Assembly (NCBI GenBank): GCA_032718475.1
Contig: JAUCBJ010000055.1
Coordinates: 62,001-126,000, forward strand
Length of the DNA stretch: 64,000 nucleotides
Direction of reading: 5' to 3'
Source: Nemertoderma westbladi
Taxonomy: Eukaryota; Xenacoelomorpha; Nemertodermatida; Nemertodermatidae
Within the stretch, counting starts at the first letter, position 1, and each line of letters begins with the position of its first letter. The notes under the pieces were generated by a model. It was not told where the DNA came from, did not search any database, and saw only the letters and a list, made by a program, of their open reading frames with translations. The position numbers and the translations under genes were made by a program. Below are positions 53,834 through 64,000 of this stretch, in pieces.

Positions 53834-54303
53834 TGTTGTAAACTCACGTCGTAGAGCCTATATGCGACGGTACTGATGAATGGATTATCGCTCCTCCTAG
53901 TCGAGCTGATCAAACGAAGATTTTAATTCGGGATAATTACCTCGAAAGACGTCCTCTCCATCCCACGTGCTATGGGACTCAGGACCACCCGGATTTCGTC
54001 TTGCTCGGTCAACATTGTGTAACGAAACCCGAGCATCCCACCTGCAGCGTTGATTTCCTATCCCTGGTTAATTCCCTCGACGACACCAAAGTCGAGCCCC
54101 TGAAGAAATATCTTGACCACACTGAAATGCTTATAACCAAGTCAAATATCTTTCGACTCGACCCAAAAGGACAACGAAATATCCCTTCTGAAATATATCA
54201 GATTGTGGGATTACTCCGCGAATTTACAGCGGATTGTGCGATCACGTTAGCCCATAAAAAGTTATTGCGCTATTCTGTTCCCACATCAATCCTGGTTAGC
54301 TAA
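53834..54303 (+). other. Unassigned open reading frame
   Basis: About 155 codons open between stops, without a clear start Met. It includes EWIIAPPSRADQTKILIRDNYLE and LVNSLDDTKVEPLKKYLDHTEML. A second open piece downstream (54367-54567) has a Pro-rich then basic stretch and a hydrophobic segment (VTFYYAILLYMTYIS). It could be a decayed gag or exon; I recognise neither. Confidence 0.3.
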
Positions 54304-54979
54304 CCTCAACCGGGAACATCTACTGGTGGACCAACCGTACGAACTGTCGCACCCCCTTCTGACTCATTGAAACTTCATCCTTCCGCTGCTGAGGGGCTAC
54401 AAGTGCAAGGTTATCCACCTCCGGTACCTGGTAATGGCTCCCTACTACCGAAACGTCGCAATCGACCCCCAAAAAGAAAAATAACCTGGAAATGTTTTTT
54501 TTGGGTTACTTTTTATTATGCTATTCTACTTTATATGACTTATATTTCTACTTTATATTATGCGTAAAATAAGTACGTGGTATCCCCAATAATTCATTTA
54601 GCTTATTTGTTCACGAGCTGAGACCTTTTATATGTATTAGATATATTCTTTAGCACTATAGTTTGCTTATTTAGAAATAATTGGTACCCAATAATTCATT
54701 TAATTTGATTTGTTCACGAGCTGAAACCTTTTATATATGTATTAGATACTCTTGGTCTTGGCACTATAGTTGGCTTATTTAGAGGTGATAGATATTCACT
54801 AATCCACTCGATTTAATTTGTTCACAAGTTGAGATGTTTTTTATATGTTGGTTACGTATGCCCTGTATAATTCTCGTTTGATATTGATAACTGCATTATT
54901 TACTTATTGGATTTCTTTCTATGTACGAATTTGAACTTCTGCCTTGATTTTAACACCTTTGTAGCTAAATGAATGGAAG
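54304..54979. other. No clear gene; short tandem-like repeats
   Basis: Around 54570-54850 a roughly 125-bp segment (AATTCATTTA, TTGTTCACGAGCTGA, ATGTATTAGATA) recurs about three times with divergence. Nothing else assigned. Confidence 0.45.
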
Positions 54980-55052
54980 CGGTGTTGCTGCAGTTATATA
55001 TCCTGCCTTTAAAATTACTTATTTTACCATTTTTACTCAAAAACGGTATTTG

Positions 55053-55120
55053 TATTGATAAAGGACCAGTTACGGTGTCATAATAATTATTATGACACCG
55101 TAACTGGTCCTTTATCAATA
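55053..55120. repeat. 68-bp perfect palindrome
   Basis: Arms of 34 bp with no spacer, centre between 55086 and 55087. The arms start TATTGATAAAGGACCAG. Confidence 0.97.
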
Positions 55121-55140
55121 AAAATAACTATTTGTCTAAT

Positions 55141-55184
55141 AATAATTTGTTAGGAATAATTATAATTATTCCTAACAAATTATT
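55141..55184. repeat. 44-bp perfect palindrome
   Basis: Arms of 22 bp with no spacer, starting AATAATTTGTTAGG; 20 bp after the first palindrome. Confidence 0.97.
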
Positions 55185-56184
55185 CTCTAGTAAAGGGTCT
55201 TACGCTATCTAGTGCTATTATACCTATATTCGAACTAATCTATTCAATCTGTAAGCCTCAATGGAATACGTGATGTCTTATTGCCCCAATGGAATACGTG
55301 ATGTCTTATTGGTCCAAATTATTCTATTAACTATACCTAGTATAAATATTCGTTGGTTGGCCTACTCAGGCACTTGTAATCCGTGTCCTGAAGAATAATT
55401 TCCTTCACATGCAGGCTCTTAAGCACTGGTCAGATTACTGACAATCGGTGTTTATTACATGTCTTAGTATAATGTCCTTATGTCTTGTAATATCCCTTGT
55501 TAATTATTATTATTAATTGATATTCTGTCGTTAAACTCAATTTGTTCTCGTATTGTTTAATATACCGCCAATATTACGTAATCAAGGAGGTTTTACACGC
55601 GCCATAACAGGTGGGTCTCTGCAATTAAGTATCAGTGATAATCTGGACAATTGTATTAGATTCGTGTGTTGTCTTACCTCTGATTTACTAAATAATTAAT
55701 ATATGGCGATATACCAGACCATTAATATAAGAAAAGCACTTGTTATTGATTGTATCACGATTGAGAGTTGTCATAAATTGATTGCGATATAAATATGCAT
55801 ATAATTATACATAAAGACAAGTCACTATACGTTTCCCCTAAAGGCAAACACAAACACCGAACTTGAGCCCTTACAGAATTAATTTGTCAGTCATTTACTT
55901 GTTATACTTTGTTGTCACACCCTCCCGGTATAGTATCTCAGTTAAATACAATAGATAATCAAATACCGTATCGAACCAAATAAGTTATAAAGCAAATCAA
56001 TACATGAGAAGGAAAGGAAAGGGAAGTGATCGACACAGTGAGCGGTCCTTGTTGACAGGTACACTGGTGCAATCCCGTTTATTGTCCAGTGGTCAAGGAG
56101 CCCTAAATGCATAGATTCTCTGCACAGGTATTAAACAAGTCAAAATATATGCAATTGAGATTGGAAGAACATATTGTACTAAAA

Positions 56185-57507
56185 GCGCTAACAGTGGTAA
56201 AGGAAACATCGTTGCAGACACAGTCTCACGAGCAGTATGTGCCTCTGCTGCCATTGCCCTCCCAACTATTGACTACACCAAGTTAGCTGCTGACCAAGAG
56301 TGCGAAGAGATCAATGCCTACCAAACAGCCATTACTGGAATGGCACTTGTCGATGTCCAACTGACAAACAATGTCTCCATCCTATGTGATACCTCCACCG
56401 GCAAACCGCGCCCTATTGTCCCAGCAACATGGACCCATCGTAAATTTGGTGCAATTCATGGACTCTCCCACCCGGGGCGTCGACCCATACAGCGCGCCAT
56501 ATCTTCCTGTTTCGTTTGGCATGGACTCAAGCGTGATGTGCGCCGCTGGGTCAAAGGTCACCCAACATGTGCATGGACCCGTGACTCAACGCCCGCATGC
56601 AGAGCGACGTTTCGGCAGTTTTCACGTCGACCTTGTTGGACCTCTTCCAGAGTCTGAGGGCAATGTCTACCTCTTCACAATAATGGACCGCTTCACATGC
56701 TGGCCTGAGGCCATACCAATCACCAATAGCGAGACTGTGACTTGTGTTTGCTCCCTCATCCGCGGCTGGATATCCCTTTTTGGTATTCCAAACGACATCA
56801 CATCAGACCGTGGCCCTCAATTTACAAGCTGCCTCTGGTCCGAACTCGGGGCAACACTCGGCATCTCAACCAACAATACAACTGCCTACCACCCTGCAGC
56901 CAATGGTATGGTGGAGCAGTTGCACCGACAACTGAAATCAGCACTGAAGGCACGCCTAACAGGACACAATTGGATGGATGAACAACCCTTTGTCCTACTC
57001 GGCATTCGTACTGCCTGGTGCGAGCGCACTAATGCATCAGCAGCTGAGCTTGTCTTTGGCACAGCCATGCGTGTGCCAGGTGAGTTTGTGCCAGATACCT
57101 CGCGTGCCACAGCCCCGCCTGATGCTTCCCTCCGCCAGCTGCAGGCTGACATGCGTGCCATACAGCCACCTCCTGTCGTATTCCACGCTGACCCACCAGT
57201 CCACATGCCTCCGGACCTCGAAAAAGCAACACACGTGTACATCCACCACGATGCTCACCCCGCACCCTTACGGCGACCTTATGACGGTCCATTCCGCGTC
57301 CTCCAAGCTGGTGACAAATCCTTCATTGTCGACTGCAATGGCAAAGAATATACTGTCTCTGTGGAAAGGCTGAAAGCCGCCTACCTGCCAATGCAGCCTC
57401 CGACCCAGCCCATTCCACAACCTCACCAGCCTCCTGGTTCGCCACTGCCAGCAACTGTAACACGCTCAGGCCGTCATGTCCGCCGGCCAGCCCGTTTCCC
57501 TGACTGA
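56185..57507 (+). pseudogene. Ty3/gypsy pol fragment (RNase H end to integrase), unit 1
   Basis: It begins at the end of RNase H (GNIVADTVSRAV), then integrase: GLSHPG and WHGLK of the zinc domain, where the CxxC part is lost by a 26-bp deletion that shifts frame near 56550. DDE core: Asp in FHVDLVGPLP, Asp in TSDRGPQFTS, Glu in YHPAANGMVEQLHRQLK. C-terminal YDGPFRVLQAGDKSFIV and VSVERLKAAYLP resemble the usual gypsy tail. No RT, protease or LTR is present. Confidence 0.9.
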
Positions 57508-57639
57508 CGAATCGCCACCTCGTCCAGGAACTCGGCCCTGTCCTCCTCGCTGGGGGGAGGCCCTGTGGCGCCCCTAAAGGACCGAACAGTCTTCTGCGCC
57601 TCTTAGCAACTGATTATATTATATTATTTGTGTGGAAGG

Positions 57640-57870
57640 ATTTTTTATGTTGGATTATCCTCGTCCCACAATGGATCCGAAGTCAGGTGACGACCTTTCG
57701 ATACTCAAGGGAAAGGCATGGGCAGCGTTACATAGACTGTCCAGGATTTGGAAGTCCCATAGAATAAAACGGAACCTTAAGGTTCCATTATTTATGGCTG
57801 TAGTAGTACCAGTACTCTTATATGGGAATTCATGCTGTGCTGTAACTGCTGCAGACAGACAGACAGACAG
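57640..57870 (+). mobile_element. RTE-like fragment fused downstream of the gypsy piece, unit 1
   Basis: SGDDLSILKGKAWAALHRLSRIWKS, VPVLLYGNSC aligns with the thumb region of the 49398-52014 element, sense on plus. It ends at (GACA)n. The same fusion is in unit 2 (about 63880-64000), so it predates the duplication. Confidence 0.8.
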
Positions 57871-58904
57871 GTTTGTAACCTATTCTTACAGTTAGTTACC
57901 TGTCGGTTCATGACTAGAAACGGTCTGTCTGTCTGTCTGTTAGTTACAGACTACTATTGCAGTGTACTCTCATCTAATAATAATTGTTTTATTTGGAATG
58001 CATAACAGACATTCCCTACCCTGCATAATACTCAATGCAAATATAGTAATCAAATAAATAAAAATGATTTAATGTATTAAAAGGTTCTGTGTATTACCAC
58101 TTTATTGAGAATTTTACATAAATTATTAATAAGTGTTTCAATTTGCCCTTGCTCCGTGCTAGATTCCTTGTTTTGGTTTAGGACAGGGTATAGGTTTAGG
58201 TTTTGGTAGGGTTTGGTTTAGGCAGCCCAGAATAGGACACCTGATAGATATAAATTATTTAATGTAATAAACACCTGACTCATCACCTCTCGCTTATTGC
58301 TGAATACACAACGGATATACATCAGTGGTTGTTCCTGCAGTTATACATCCTGCCTTTAAAATTACTTATTTTACTTAAAAACGATATTTTTATTGATAAA
58401 GGACCAGTTACGGTGTCATAATAATTATTCCTAACAAATTATTCTCTAGTAAAGGTTCTTACGCCATCTAGTGCTATTATACATATATTCGAACTAATCT
58501 ATTCAATCCTCAAAATAGCGTATTTACTCTGGCCAGGCAAAGGCACACAACCTCTGATATCGTGGGAGGGTCACTCATATATTAGTTAGTTTAGAGTTTT
58601 TTTTACAATTTACTCAAATTTTAAGACATACAATGCATTGTGTCTAACAGTGTGGGACTGTGGGGCGAGCCACGAAGTAAGTCATCGAGTTGTCTGTCGT
58701 CGTTGTTGTCCGTAACAATTTTGATCGCTAATTTCTCAGCCACTTTCAATACAAATGAAACAAATCAAACTAGAGAAAATGTTAGGATCGAATATGAATT
58801 ATGGTGAATAATGAAATGAAAATGAATAATGAAAATTATTATTATTATATTATTATTATTATTAGCACAATTATTATGTGGTATTATCTAATAGACTATA
58901 ATAC

Positions 58905-61361
58905 TTATTTGTGATATTTGGCAGCATATTTCTTCTTTGATGCAGTAGAGCCTACAATTTCAGTTTTCCGTTTGGCAAAATTGTTCATAAGAATGTTGGA
59001 CACACGTCGGAAGTCTTTATCCTCGAGACGAATATAAGAAAAACCGTGACTAAGTAGCTTAAAGGCTTTACCCAGCTGTGCAAGACAATACAGAGATGGG
59101 TCGGTTACAGTAAAAAATACTACGCAACAAGATATAAACTGCACTAAACTTTCTGCCGGAATACAGAGGCTTCCTCGGGAAACTAACTTTGTATAAGCTA
59201 CCCACTCGAGAGGACATTCGGGGCTATCGGGCATCTCTATAGAACGACCATCTTTAAGGGCTTTATGGAGCAGGTAACCTCCAATATAAACTACGACACT
59301 TCGAGTTGTTGGGGGAACATCTCCAGTAGTAACTGAGTCATACGCAAAGTCTATTTCAGATAAAGCTTCTTCAGTTAGTTCACAATCGCATTTCGAACAG
59401 GAATGGCATATAGGGATGTCGCATAAGGAAGAAATAGACACTCCGGCATGGAAAGCATGTTTCGCTAACATTAGCCTCATAGTATTATGAAGCATCTCGT
59501 GGGTAACGTAATAAGAAGCTGCATTTCTTTGACGGACTTCACTGAACAATTTTTCAATATCATTGGAGGAATAGCGGCTTGGCAGAAAATATGAATACTC
59601 AGGAGAGAGGAGGAGTCGAGTTGACAAAGTTTTCAGGCCACGTGTTAATCGAAGCAATCCTTTCTTTGTATCGGAAGAAAGGCTCGATGTTTGCATGGCT
59701 GATGCAAAATCAATTACCCAGTTAAGTTCCTCTGGGTCAGTTATCCGCTCATCAGAGAGAGTTCGCCAGAAACGGATAACAAGTCGAATCAGAGTGGCCG
59801 TGGGAGGATGTCGGGTTTCAACAGCTGCGGCTGTTTTATCATTCCACAATTGGAGAGCCAGTGGAACACTTTGTTTTCCATAATTATCCAATTCAACGGA
59901 CTTTTTTGTAAGAGCCGATTGACGCAGAAGTTTGCTTTCCTCCTCGACCTGTAGATTGATAATAACATTCCAATCTGCTATAAGCACTTCGTTCGTATCT
60001 GGATTGGTGAATTCAAATTTACACTTCGAAAAGAAGTTATTTCGAATAGACTTAATTATATGCACGAAATCGCACAGTGCAATTCCTCCCCTGCCACTAA
60101 TAATGTCCAAGAAAGACTGATTGACCCGGCAGTTGTCAGTTACAACAGCAATAACTTCACAACCAACATCAACGATAGCTGTAGTAATATCATCATGGAA
60201 TGAAAGCAGTTCATCTGATGTAAGAGATGCGGCAGGGAGGAACTTAATAGGAATACGCGGGCCACCGAACTCGAACTTCAGCAGGGCACCCAATGCAGTC
60301 TTAGCCACCTTTCCATTATTTGTGAGGCCATAAAAGTTTCCACCGCGATACTGAATTCCAGGTTTTAAATATATTTCATCATACTGGATTACAAGTAGCC
60401 TTTGTCGTTGTTCTAATGATGAAACAATTGAACGTAGAAAATCTCTATCAGTCTGTGAAATAACAGCAGACATGATCGTACGCATTAGACGAGGCGAAGG
60501 CAAAGACATCTCAGATCGTAAAAATAAATAAGCTGAACGCGAACGGGAGAGAAGATCCAGGGCAAATACTATGTCGTGATCAGTATAACGCCGACCAACC
60601 TTCTTCTGGCGGAGTTTTCGTTCAATAATTTGCAGAGGCAGTTGGCTCTTGGAAAATTCTCCATGCATCATGTCGAGGAGGCCTGTTAATTCTGACCATT
60701 TTGTGAGGTTTCGCCCGCGACGAAATACAGTCTGATTAGTCATATAGAAGGGATCTCCTCCTATAAACGCATCCTTGACAAGAAGGGAATTATGGGATGT
60801 ATCTTTCTCCACTACGAGTGTTACATTAGCAAGCGGGCCGGTAGTTTCTACAGACAATATTCTAGCTTGTGTTGGAGAAACTTCTACTACAACATTTTGT
60901 GGAGAAACTCTCTCTTTCAGCATTGCAGAAAAGGTGCCGGTAATAGGATCCAGGTTTATAGTATCCCTTTTTAGAAACTCTTCCATGGAATCTACTTCAA
61001 CACGGCGGTTCTGTGCAGATATCTTACCTGCATGGACACGCTTTGGTGGTGCTGGTGATGGTGCAGATGAGTGCGGAATATTATGAAAAATGGATGGTGG
61101 ACAAGTTGCTTGTTTGGATCCACGGGGCCCGATCTTAAAGGAATCCATGGGAAAATGTTTTTCACATATTGTATGGCAAGTTTTGGGCTGCCAGCCAATT
61201 GGAAGTTTGTTGGGGAGGGACCGGATCCAAGCGTTTCTCTCCTCGGGATCGGAAGGAAATCGAAACCTGGCAAGGTGAGGATCTATAGTGCCAGTTGTTT
61301 TCCGGCATTTTCTAATAAGGTAACCGGTGCGACAGCCATATACCATGCAAGTATTTACCAT
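58905..61361 (-). CDS. THAP-domain P-element-type transposase
   Basis: 818 codons, uninterrupted. Residues 5-80: THAP zinc finger (C5-x4-C10 ... C66-x2-H69; RFRFPSDPEERNAWIRSLP), which binds the transposon ends in P and THAP9 proteins. About 120-260: linker and helices. RNase-H-like catalytic domain: Asp328 in IQYDEIYLKPG, Asp409 in VVTDNCRVNQSF, then DFVHIIKSIRNN near 432-442 and Glu603 in SNDIEKLFSEVRQRN. The conserved C-terminal VVYIGGYLLHKAL is near 680-690. Length is like P transposase (751) and THAP9 (903). All key residues seem present, so it may be active. It resembles THAP9-like host genes, but flanking TIRs and TSD show a transposon. Confidence 0.93.
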   Translation of the reverse strand: MVNTCMVYGCRTGYLIRKCRKTTGTIDPHLARFRFPSDPEERNAWIRSLPNKLPIGWQPKTCHTICEKHFPMDSFKIGPRGSKQATCPPSIFHNIPHSSAPSPAPPKRVHAGKISAQNRRVEVDSMEEFLKRDTINLDPITGTFSAMLKERVSPQNVVVEVSPTQARILSVETTGPLANVTLVVEKDTSHNSLLVKDAFIGGDPFYMTNQTVFRRGRNLTKWSELTGLLDMMHGEFSKSQLPLQIIERKLRQKKVGRRYTDHDIVFALDLLSRSRSAYLFLRSEMSLPSPRLMRTIMSAVISQTDRDFLRSIVSSLEQRQRLLVIQYDEIYLKPGIQYRGGNFYGLTNNGKVAKTALGALLKFEFGGPRIPIKFLPAASLTSDELLSFHDDITTAIVDVGCEVIAVVTDNCRVNQSFLDIISGRGGIALCDFVHIIKSIRNNFFSKCKFEFTNPDTNEVLIADWNVIINLQVEEESKLLRQSALTKKSVELDNYGKQSVPLALQLWNDKTAAAVETRHPPTATLIRLVIRFWRTLSDERITDPEELNWVIDFASAMQTSSLSSDTKKGLLRLTRGLKTLSTRLLLSPEYSYFLPSRYSSNDIEKLFSEVRQRNAASYYVTHEMLHNTMRLMLAKHAFHAGVSISSLCDIPICHSCSKCDCELTEEALSEIDFAYDSVTTGDVPPTTRSVVVYIGGYLLHKALKDGRSIEMPDSPECPLEWVAYTKLVSRGSLCIPAESLVQFISCCVVFFTVTDPSLYCLAQLGKAFKLLSHGFSYIRLEDKDFRRVSNILMNNFAKRKTEIVGSTASKKKYAAKYHK

Positions 61362-61460
61362 TGTTAAGTTTTTACATTTCCGAGATTAGTTCGTTATAAT
61401 TGAATATGATTCGTAATAACAGAATAATGATTCGTTATAATCGTTATATGGATTAATCTA

Positions 61461-61755
61461 CTGTACACAATATAGCCTACGTACTTTGTACCAGTAGGCT
61501 ACTTTTGTATACAGGAAAACAATAACAAAATTAAAATGTGGGGAGGAAACTACCGAACTACAAAAGTGCCAAAATATAATTAGGCTTAGTTTAATTGAAC
61601 ACATAGCGCCGAATGCTGTACACAATATAGCCTATGTACATTGTACCAGTACTGCAGTAGGCTACTTTTGTATACAGTGGGGAGGAAACTACTGAACTAC
61701 AAAAGTGCAAAAATATAATTAGGCTTAGTTTAATTGAATACATAGCGCGGAATGC
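61461..61755. repeat. Tandem ~150-bp duplication inside the P-type transposon
   Basis: Two copies start CTGTACACAATATAGCCTA (about 61460 and 61615) and end ACATAGCGC.GAATG. Subterminal repeats of P elements can affect transposase binding; unproven here. Confidence 0.85.
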
Positions 61756-62094
61756 CGTCCAAATGACCCGCAACTGATCGGCTATACCAGTATACGCGGC
61801 GTCCCGACTGAGCTGTCCGCCATGCCCTGGTTCGTCGGCCTCGTCGACGAGTGGCGTCGCCATAGGCTGGCGCGAATTTTAGCTTGGTTGCCTTGGGCGG
61901 GCAACAGACCAGCCAGACTGCTTCCGCAGTTAGCTAATTCAGTAATTACACCATACGCCAATTACGGTACCAGGGTACAGGACTGTGTACTGCAGTACTG
62001 GTACTGTACACTGTACACAATTACTGCATACTGCAATGTCAGACTCCTGGACACAGAATACAGTTCAGCAATTGCAGAAATGGGCAGCAAGTAA
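61756..62094. other. P-type transposon 5' flank, no gene
   Basis: GTACAGT/ACTGTAC-rich stretch near 61975-62025 and otherwise no recognisable feature; presumably the transposase promoter region on minus. Confidence 0.5.
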
Positions 62095-62604
62095 AGTGAC
62101 CCTCCCACGATTTCAGAGGTTGTGTGCCTTTGCCTGGCCAGAGTAAATACGCTATTATCCTCAACCATCTGTAGATGGTTGAGGCTCTGTAGTCTCAGAG
62201 GCTCTGTAAGCCTCAACGGAATACGTGATGTCTTATTGCCCCAATGGAATACGTGATGTCTTATTGGTCCAAATTATTCTATTAACTATACCTAGTATAA
62301 ATATTCGTTGGTTGGCCTACTCAGGCACTTGTAATCTGTGTCCTGCAGAATAATTTCCTTCACATGCAGGCTCTTAAGCACTGGTCAGATTACTGACAAT
62401 CGGTGTTTATTACATGTCTTAGATAATGTCCTTATGTCTTGTAATCTCCCTTGTTAATTATTATTATTAATTGATATTCTGTCGTTAAACTCAATTTGCT
62501 CTCGTATCGTTTAATATACCGCCGATATTACGTAATCAAGGAGGTTTTACACACGCCATAACAGGTCAAAATATATGAAATTGAGATTGGAAGAACATAT
62601 TTTA

Positions 62605-63752
62605 CTAAAAGCGCTAACAGTGGTAAAGGAAACATCATTGCAGACACACTCTCACGAGCAGTATGTGCCTCTGCTGCCATTGCCCTCCCATCTATTGACT
62701 ACACAAAGTTAGCTGCTGACCAATAGTGCGAAGAGATCAATGCCTACCGCACAGCCATTACTGGAATGACACTTGTCGATGTCCAACTGACAAACAATGT
62801 CTCCATTCTATGCGATACCTCCACCGGCAAACCGCGCCCCATTGTCCCAGCAAAATGGACCCATTGTAAATTTGGTGCAATTCATGGACTCTCCCACCCG
62901 GGGCCTCGACCCACACAGCGCGCGATATCTGCCCGTTTCGTTTGGCATGGACTCAAGCGTGATGTGCGCCGCTGGTGCCGTGAGTGCCACCCGAGCCAGG
63001 CGTCAAAGGTCACCCAACATGTGCATGGACCCGTGACTCAACGCCCGCATGCAGAGCGACGTTTCGGCAGTTTTCACGTCGACCTTGTTGGACCTCTTCC
63101 AGAGTCTGAGGGCAATGTCTACCTCTTTACAATAATGGACCGCTTCACACGCTGGCCTGAGGCCATACCAATCACTAATAGTGAGACTGTGACATGTGTT
63201 TGCTCCCTCATCCGCGGCTGGATATCCCTTTTTGGTATTCCAAACGACATCACATCAGACCATGGCCCTCAATTTACAAGCGGCATTCGTGAGCTTGTCT
63301 TTGGCACAGCCCTGCGTGTGCCAGGTGAGTTTGTGCCAGATACCTCGCGTGCCACAGCCCCGTCTGATGCTTCCCTCCGACAGCTGCAGGCTGACATGTG
63401 TGCCATACAGCCACCTCCTGTCGTATTCCACTCTGACCCACCAGTCCACATGCCTCCGGACCTGGAAAAAGCCACACACGCGTACATCCGCCACGATGCT
63501 CACCGTGCGCCCTTACAGCGACCTTATGACGGTCCCTTCCGCGTCCTCCAAGCTGGTGACAAATCCTTCATTGTCGACCGCAATGGCAAAGAATATACTG
63601 TCTCTGTGGAAAGGCTGAAAGCCGCCTACCTGCCAATGCAGCCTCCGACCCAGCCCATTCCACAACCTCACCAGCCTCCTGGTTCGCCACTGCCAGCAAC
63701 TGTAACACGCTCAGGCCGTCAGGTCCGCCGGCCAGCCCATTTCCCTGACTGA
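62605..63752 (+). pseudogene. Ty3/gypsy pol fragment, unit 2
   Basis: Same fragment as unit 1 but with a complete zinc domain (WCRECHPSQ) and an internal loss: after TSDHGPQFTSG two deletions (about 165 bp and 38 bp relative to unit 1) remove the region with the catalytic Glu. An early TAG is also present near 62724. The two units are broken in different places. Confidence 0.9.
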
Positions 63753-64000
63753 CGAATCGCCACCTCGTCCAGGAACTCGGCCCTGTCCTTCTCGCTGGGG
63801 GGAGGACCTGTGGCTCCCCAAACGGACCTAACAGTCTTCTGCGCCTCTTAGCAACTGATTATATTATATTATTTGTGTGCAAGGATTTTTTATGTTGGAT
63901 TATCCTCCTCCCACAATGGATCCGAAGTCAGGTGACGACCTTTGGATACTCAAGGGGGAGGCATGGGCAGCGTTACATAGACTGTCCAGGATTTGGAAGT

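Larger units (their letters stand above)
54980..58330 (+). repeat. Tandem duplication unit 1 (gypsy/RTE chimera)
   Basis: It shares its start (CTGCAGTTATAT...CCTGCCTTTAAAATTAC) with 58340 on, its middle (AGCCTCAATGGAATACG at 55254) with 62209 on, and its gypsy/RTE part with 62570-64000. Unit 1 has a roughly 530-bp segment (about 55608-56141) absent from unit 2. 57870-58330 has (GACA)n and its inverse (GTCT)n forming an imperfect hairpin. Confidence 0.8.
58514..62156 (-). mobile_element. P-element-type (THAP) DNA transposon, apparently complete
   Basis: 62-bp terminal inverted repeats (58514-58575 and 62095-62156, one mismatch, outer end AATAGCG) are flanked by the 8-bp duplication ATCCTCAA (58506-58513 and 62157-62164). 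8-bp duplications are a hallmark of P elements. A single open transposase on minus fills the middle. 58576-58904 has a (TTA)n tract and no gene. Confidence 0.95.
58340..64000 (+). repeat. Tandem duplication unit 2, interrupted by the P-type transposon
   Basis: 58340-58505 repeats 54985-55240, but keeps only half of each palindrome. After the transposon (58514-62156) the unit resumes, carries a small local hairpin (62165-62200), and matches unit 1 to the window edge. Confidence 0.8.

Noticed and set aside
57860-57950. (GACA)n and (GTCT)n pair as a regulatory hairpin
   Set aside because: Simple repeats in inverse orientation; no further support.
58905-61361. Domesticated THAP9-like host gene
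   Set aside because: TIRs and an 8-bp TSD directly flank it, so it is a transposon copy.

Overview
The window is metazoan nuclear DNA made almost wholly of nested transposable elements. BEL/Pao retrotransposons (known only from animals), an APE-type non-LTR element with a PHD finger, RTE-like non-LTR elements, a Ty3/gypsy fragment and a THAP/P-element-type DNA transposon point to an invertebrate or basal chordate genome, but the species cannot be named. The only host-gene candidate is a small secreted-protein ORF on the minus strand at 2036-2350.

Layout. 1-1841 (-) is a non-LTR ORF running off the left edge. An RTE-like element (-) at 52014-49398 and 2860-2604 is split by a 46.5-kb nest bounded by target-site duplication (TSD) GTCCT. 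The outer shell of the nest is BEL-A1 (LTRs 2861-3435 and 48810-49397), a non-autonomous copy. BEL-A2 (LTRs 6888-7472 and 47762-48331, TSD AGAGT) sits in A1's 3' region. A long, divergent BEL element, BEL-E (LTRs 9911-11759 and 40440-42433, TSD AAGTG/CACTT), sits in A2 in reverse orientation. BEL-A3 (LTRs 21973-22516 and 30799-31343, TSD GTCTC) sits in E at the gag-protease junction. The block from about 33390 to about 44870 was later inverted: one breakpoint lies in E gag, the other in A2's 3' region. Undoing that inversion makes both A2 and E collinear again.

BEL-E, without A3, is about 18 kb. Its order is LTR, leader with three stem-loops, coiled-coil Gag, DUF1759-type Gag with zinc knuckles, protease, RT, RNase H, integrase, then two extra 3' ORFs of 859 and 399 codons that do not look like env. 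The second has three zinc knuckles. A diverged counterpart of it lies in the same place in BEL-A2, so the pair may be an accessory module of this BEL lineage. E also carries 11 copies of a 17-bp motif (sense GGAAGACTYGYGAGCCT), all in element-sense orientation, in non-coding DNA and in two reading phases of its genes, plus a pol III A-box/B-box pair inside each LTR. These are the most novel signals here.

Right of the nest: a BEL 3'-end scrap with its polypurine tract (52021-52110), a second 5'-truncated RTE-like fragment (52111-53022), an unassigned ORF, two perfect palindromes, and an imperfect tandem duplication (from about 54980 and from about 58330) of a chimera of Ty3/gypsy pol and RTE-like sequence. 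The second unit is interrupted by an apparently intact 3643-bp P-element-type transposon (58514-62156) with 62-bp terminal inverted repeats, an 8-bp TSD and an 818-codon transposase.

Most retroelement ORFs carry stops or frameshifts. Long poly-G runs recur at three fixed positions in A-family gag and change the reading frame between copies.
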